DNA from: Omphiscola glabra
Taxonomy: Eukaryota > Mollusca > Gastropoda > Lymnaeidae
DNA: 64,000 nt
Assembly: GCA_964017045.1 (NCBI GenBank)
Contig: OZ024794.1
Location: 48,551,013-48,615,012 of the forward strand
Reading direction: 5' to 3'
The notes beneath the pieces are model-generated. The model was not told the DNA's origin, searched no databases, and was given only the letters and a program-made list of their open reading frames with translations. The position numbers and the translations under genes were made by a program. Of the stretch, positions 62,158 to 64,000 are shown piece by piece (positions within the stretch are counted from its first letter, which is position 1; every line of letters starts with the position of its first letter).

Positions 62158-62347
62158 CTCTGGGGTTAAATAGGAAGGCGATAGCGGGAGCTAATCGCAG
62201 GGGAGATTACAAAATTATTATTAGAAATTTCATCGTTTTTAAAAATTGTATTTAGTAATTGGTTAGGCCCCTAGCCTTCATCGTACAAAAAAAATAATTT
62301 GTAACCAAGTTTTTTGTGTAATAAATTAAAAAATTTATTTTTAGAAG

Positions 62348-64000
62348 ATGCAATCACAAGATGAAGATGTTTCTGCTAGCAGAACTGAAAAAGTAATTGC
62401 ACTCGTACAAAATCTCTGGCGTTTATTGTTGGATTACGTCGGTGCCACTGATGAAGCTTCCAAATGGTGGAAATCTGTCTTCGAAAGAAGAATTCTTGTA
62501 CGTATATCTTGTTAGCTATACTTTATACAAGCGTTCCCCAAACTTGTACGTCTTCTGGGCTGGTAGACAAGTTTCCCCATTGCACCAGGGACCGGTGCAA
62601 GATTCATAAATTAATTATTCATCTTGGTGGCAAGACCGTTATGAGGTTTAACAAATTTAATCTGTAGTTGTATATTTTGTCTCGTTAGATGAACTATACG
62701 TTAAAGAAAACAGACTGAAAACCAGAATACAAATTGTATTACAAAGGAACACCATACCAAAGCGAGTGATACTAACAATAATTAATTGAATTTTAATTCT
62801 AAAATTAAGCTGATAAAAAATACAACATGAAATATACAAGAATAAAATTACGTTAAGTTACAGCACAGCAAGCTAAAAAGTTAACTATTAGGAATTAAAC
62901 CAATTAATCCACAAACACGCACTGTGAAAATATTGCAAGTCATAAAGGGCTCCTCTAAATGGTAAGTCTGTCTGTGACACGTCTGCCGGTCACAGTCGAC
63001 CATCGAATTTATACTGGGGGAGTCAGAACACTCCAGAACAGAAAGTCTAGACATACAATCGCAACTGAGTATTTCTCCCTCTTTGTAGTTTAATGTAAAC
63101 CCTTCTGGAAACGTTAAAAAAAAACTCTCCGAAATCAAGGGCGGTGATGGGAAAAGGATGGTCAGTACGTGTTAACCAAGTTAATTGGCCTTATATTTTT
63201 CTGATTCACAGAAAGGTAATGTGGGTGTTGGGTGGAAATGGCACAGGAGCCCAGTAAATGATATTCTGTGGGAGTTTGAAAGTTTAGTAGAAAACTTGTC
63301 AAAAGAGGACTTATCAACTAAGAAACCGCTAGAGATAGTAACAGCTGCGACCAAGCCTGTAAACTCTTCTCAAAGTGGCTCTGAAGAGAGCTTCATGGAA
63401 CAGGATGCCGTTCCCCAAAAGATTAACACAAACTCAAATAAAGGTAAAGTTCGAAAGGTCAACAAAATCGCACATTATTCCGAAATAAACGACCTCTATT
63501 CGGATTCTCCTCAAACAAATGCGCGTCAAATTATCGGCCACTTTCAATCTCTAATCTCGGGAGACGTTGTTTTAAAGAAACTATTGGGGGCGATAGAGTT
63601 GGGCGAAGAAGCGGGTCGTTTTGAAGATGGAATAAATGACACCGTGGTCCCTAAGCAACAATCTGGCAACAAGCACAGGCGCAGCAAAAGCGACGCATTA
63701 TCTTCCCGTAGAAGACCCTTTTCTACAGTAAAACCAAGTCCCAGTTTACCCAGCCTAATCCTTGAAACAAGTAAAAATTTAACATATCTTGAAGATTTGG
63801 ATGTTGCTGGGATGATTCCCGAAACGTATGAGAATGATCTCGATACCTATGCGGGAGAATTACTAAGGAGTTTTAAATATTTCGATGACAACAATCGATT
63901 TCAGTTTTGTAAAGAGGATTTCGAAGACGATCGGTGCACCCTGATTAAGGAAAACGGCCAGGAGAATACAGAGCGGCATTTTCAATTTACTCCCGACAGC
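62348..64000 (+). CDS. Unrecognised protein, two N-terminal exons (runs off the window)
   Basis: Exon 62348-62497 (50 codons) begins MQSQDEDVSASRTEKVIALV and continues QNLWRLLLDYVGATDEASKW to ERRIL, followed by a GT donor. Exon 63212-64000 starts at KGNVGVGWKWHRSPVNDILW and stays open for 263 codons to the window edge; both junctions are phase 0. The N-terminus looks helical and Trp-rich. The remainder is polar and probably largely disordered, with Ser/Lys/Arg patches (KHRRSKSDALSSRRR) and acidic segments. A splice acceptor at 62344 directly before the start means an upstream exon may exist, so this ATG is not certain. I recognise no domain. The length of the second open frame argues for a real gene. 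Confidence 0.75.
62645..63165 (+). repeat. Interspersed repeat shared with 18607-19190
   Basis: Same orientation and block order as the 18607 copy. Lies in the first visible intron of the right-edge gene. Better preserved, with an open minus-strand frame (62881-63104). Confidence 0.75.
62881..63104 (-). pseudogene. Cysteine-rich exon-like ORF inside a repeat
   Basis: On the minus strand a consensus-like acceptor (run of T, then cgtttccag) precedes a frame of 74 codons to a TAA. It contains GFTLNYKEGEILSCDC, SRLSVLECSDSPSINS and VDCDRQTCHRQTYHLE, with eight cysteines. The other repeat copy (about 18960-19150) has the same frame with stops. It may be a duplicated terminal exon of an extracellular protein or a TE-borne ORF. 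Confidence 0.35.

Overview
The window looks like intron-rich, AT-rich, repeat-laden metazoan nuclear DNA. Genes are split into short exons with GT-AG introns, and there is no operon structure. Gene content (mitochondrial Hsp70, an APMAP-type propeller protein, a GPAT3/4-type acyltransferase), a tRNA-derived SINE, many small hAT-type elements and SPIN-like hAT copies (a family reported from the pond snail Lymnaea) point to a mollusc, most likely a heterobranch/pulmonate gastropod. That assignment is inference; no species-diagnostic locus is present.

Layout. (1) 60-1125: antisense piggyBac fossil in an intron. (2) 1534-4472 (+): last nine exons of mitochondrial Hsp70 (HSPA9/mortalin), then its 3' UTR to about 5480. 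(3) 5.5-12.9 kb: repeat-rich DNA that is copy 1 of a direct segmental duplication and ends just inside the next gene. (4) 11882-22090 (+): a complete ten-exon APMAP-like gene (416 codons) whose introns carry a SPIN-like element, hAT-type MITEs, a 51-bp minisatellite, SINEs and a 5'-truncated LINE. (5) 23.4-27.7 kb: copy 2 of the duplication, including an orphan second copy of APMAP exon 1 at 27058-27149. (6) 27.7-41.3 kb: no convincing gene; transposon relics (hAT, LINE, SINE, MITEs, SPIN-like) and two adjacent minisatellites at 35.6-36.8 kb. (7) 41372-56397 (-): a complete fifteen-exon GPAT3/4-like gene (446 codons) with a pogo-type transposon, a LINE relic and a Merlin/ISXO2-type relic in its introns. 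(8) 56.4-62.3 kb: repeats, MITEs and a short 28S rRNA-derived fragment. (9) 62348-64000 (+): two exons of an unrecognised gene that runs off the right edge.

The three recognisable genes are unrelated housekeeping or lipid-related functions (mitochondrial protein import/folding; membrane or secreted esterase-like propeller; ER glycerolipid synthesis). Nothing suggests that they form one system. The most informative structure is the segmental duplication, in which later transposon insertions and tandem-repeat expansions can be read as filled/empty pairs. I found no convincing undescribed molecular system. The best unknowns are the right-edge gene, a cysteine-rich exon-like ORF in a repeated unit (62.9-63.1 kb), and the strongly conserved block upstream of APMAP exon 1.
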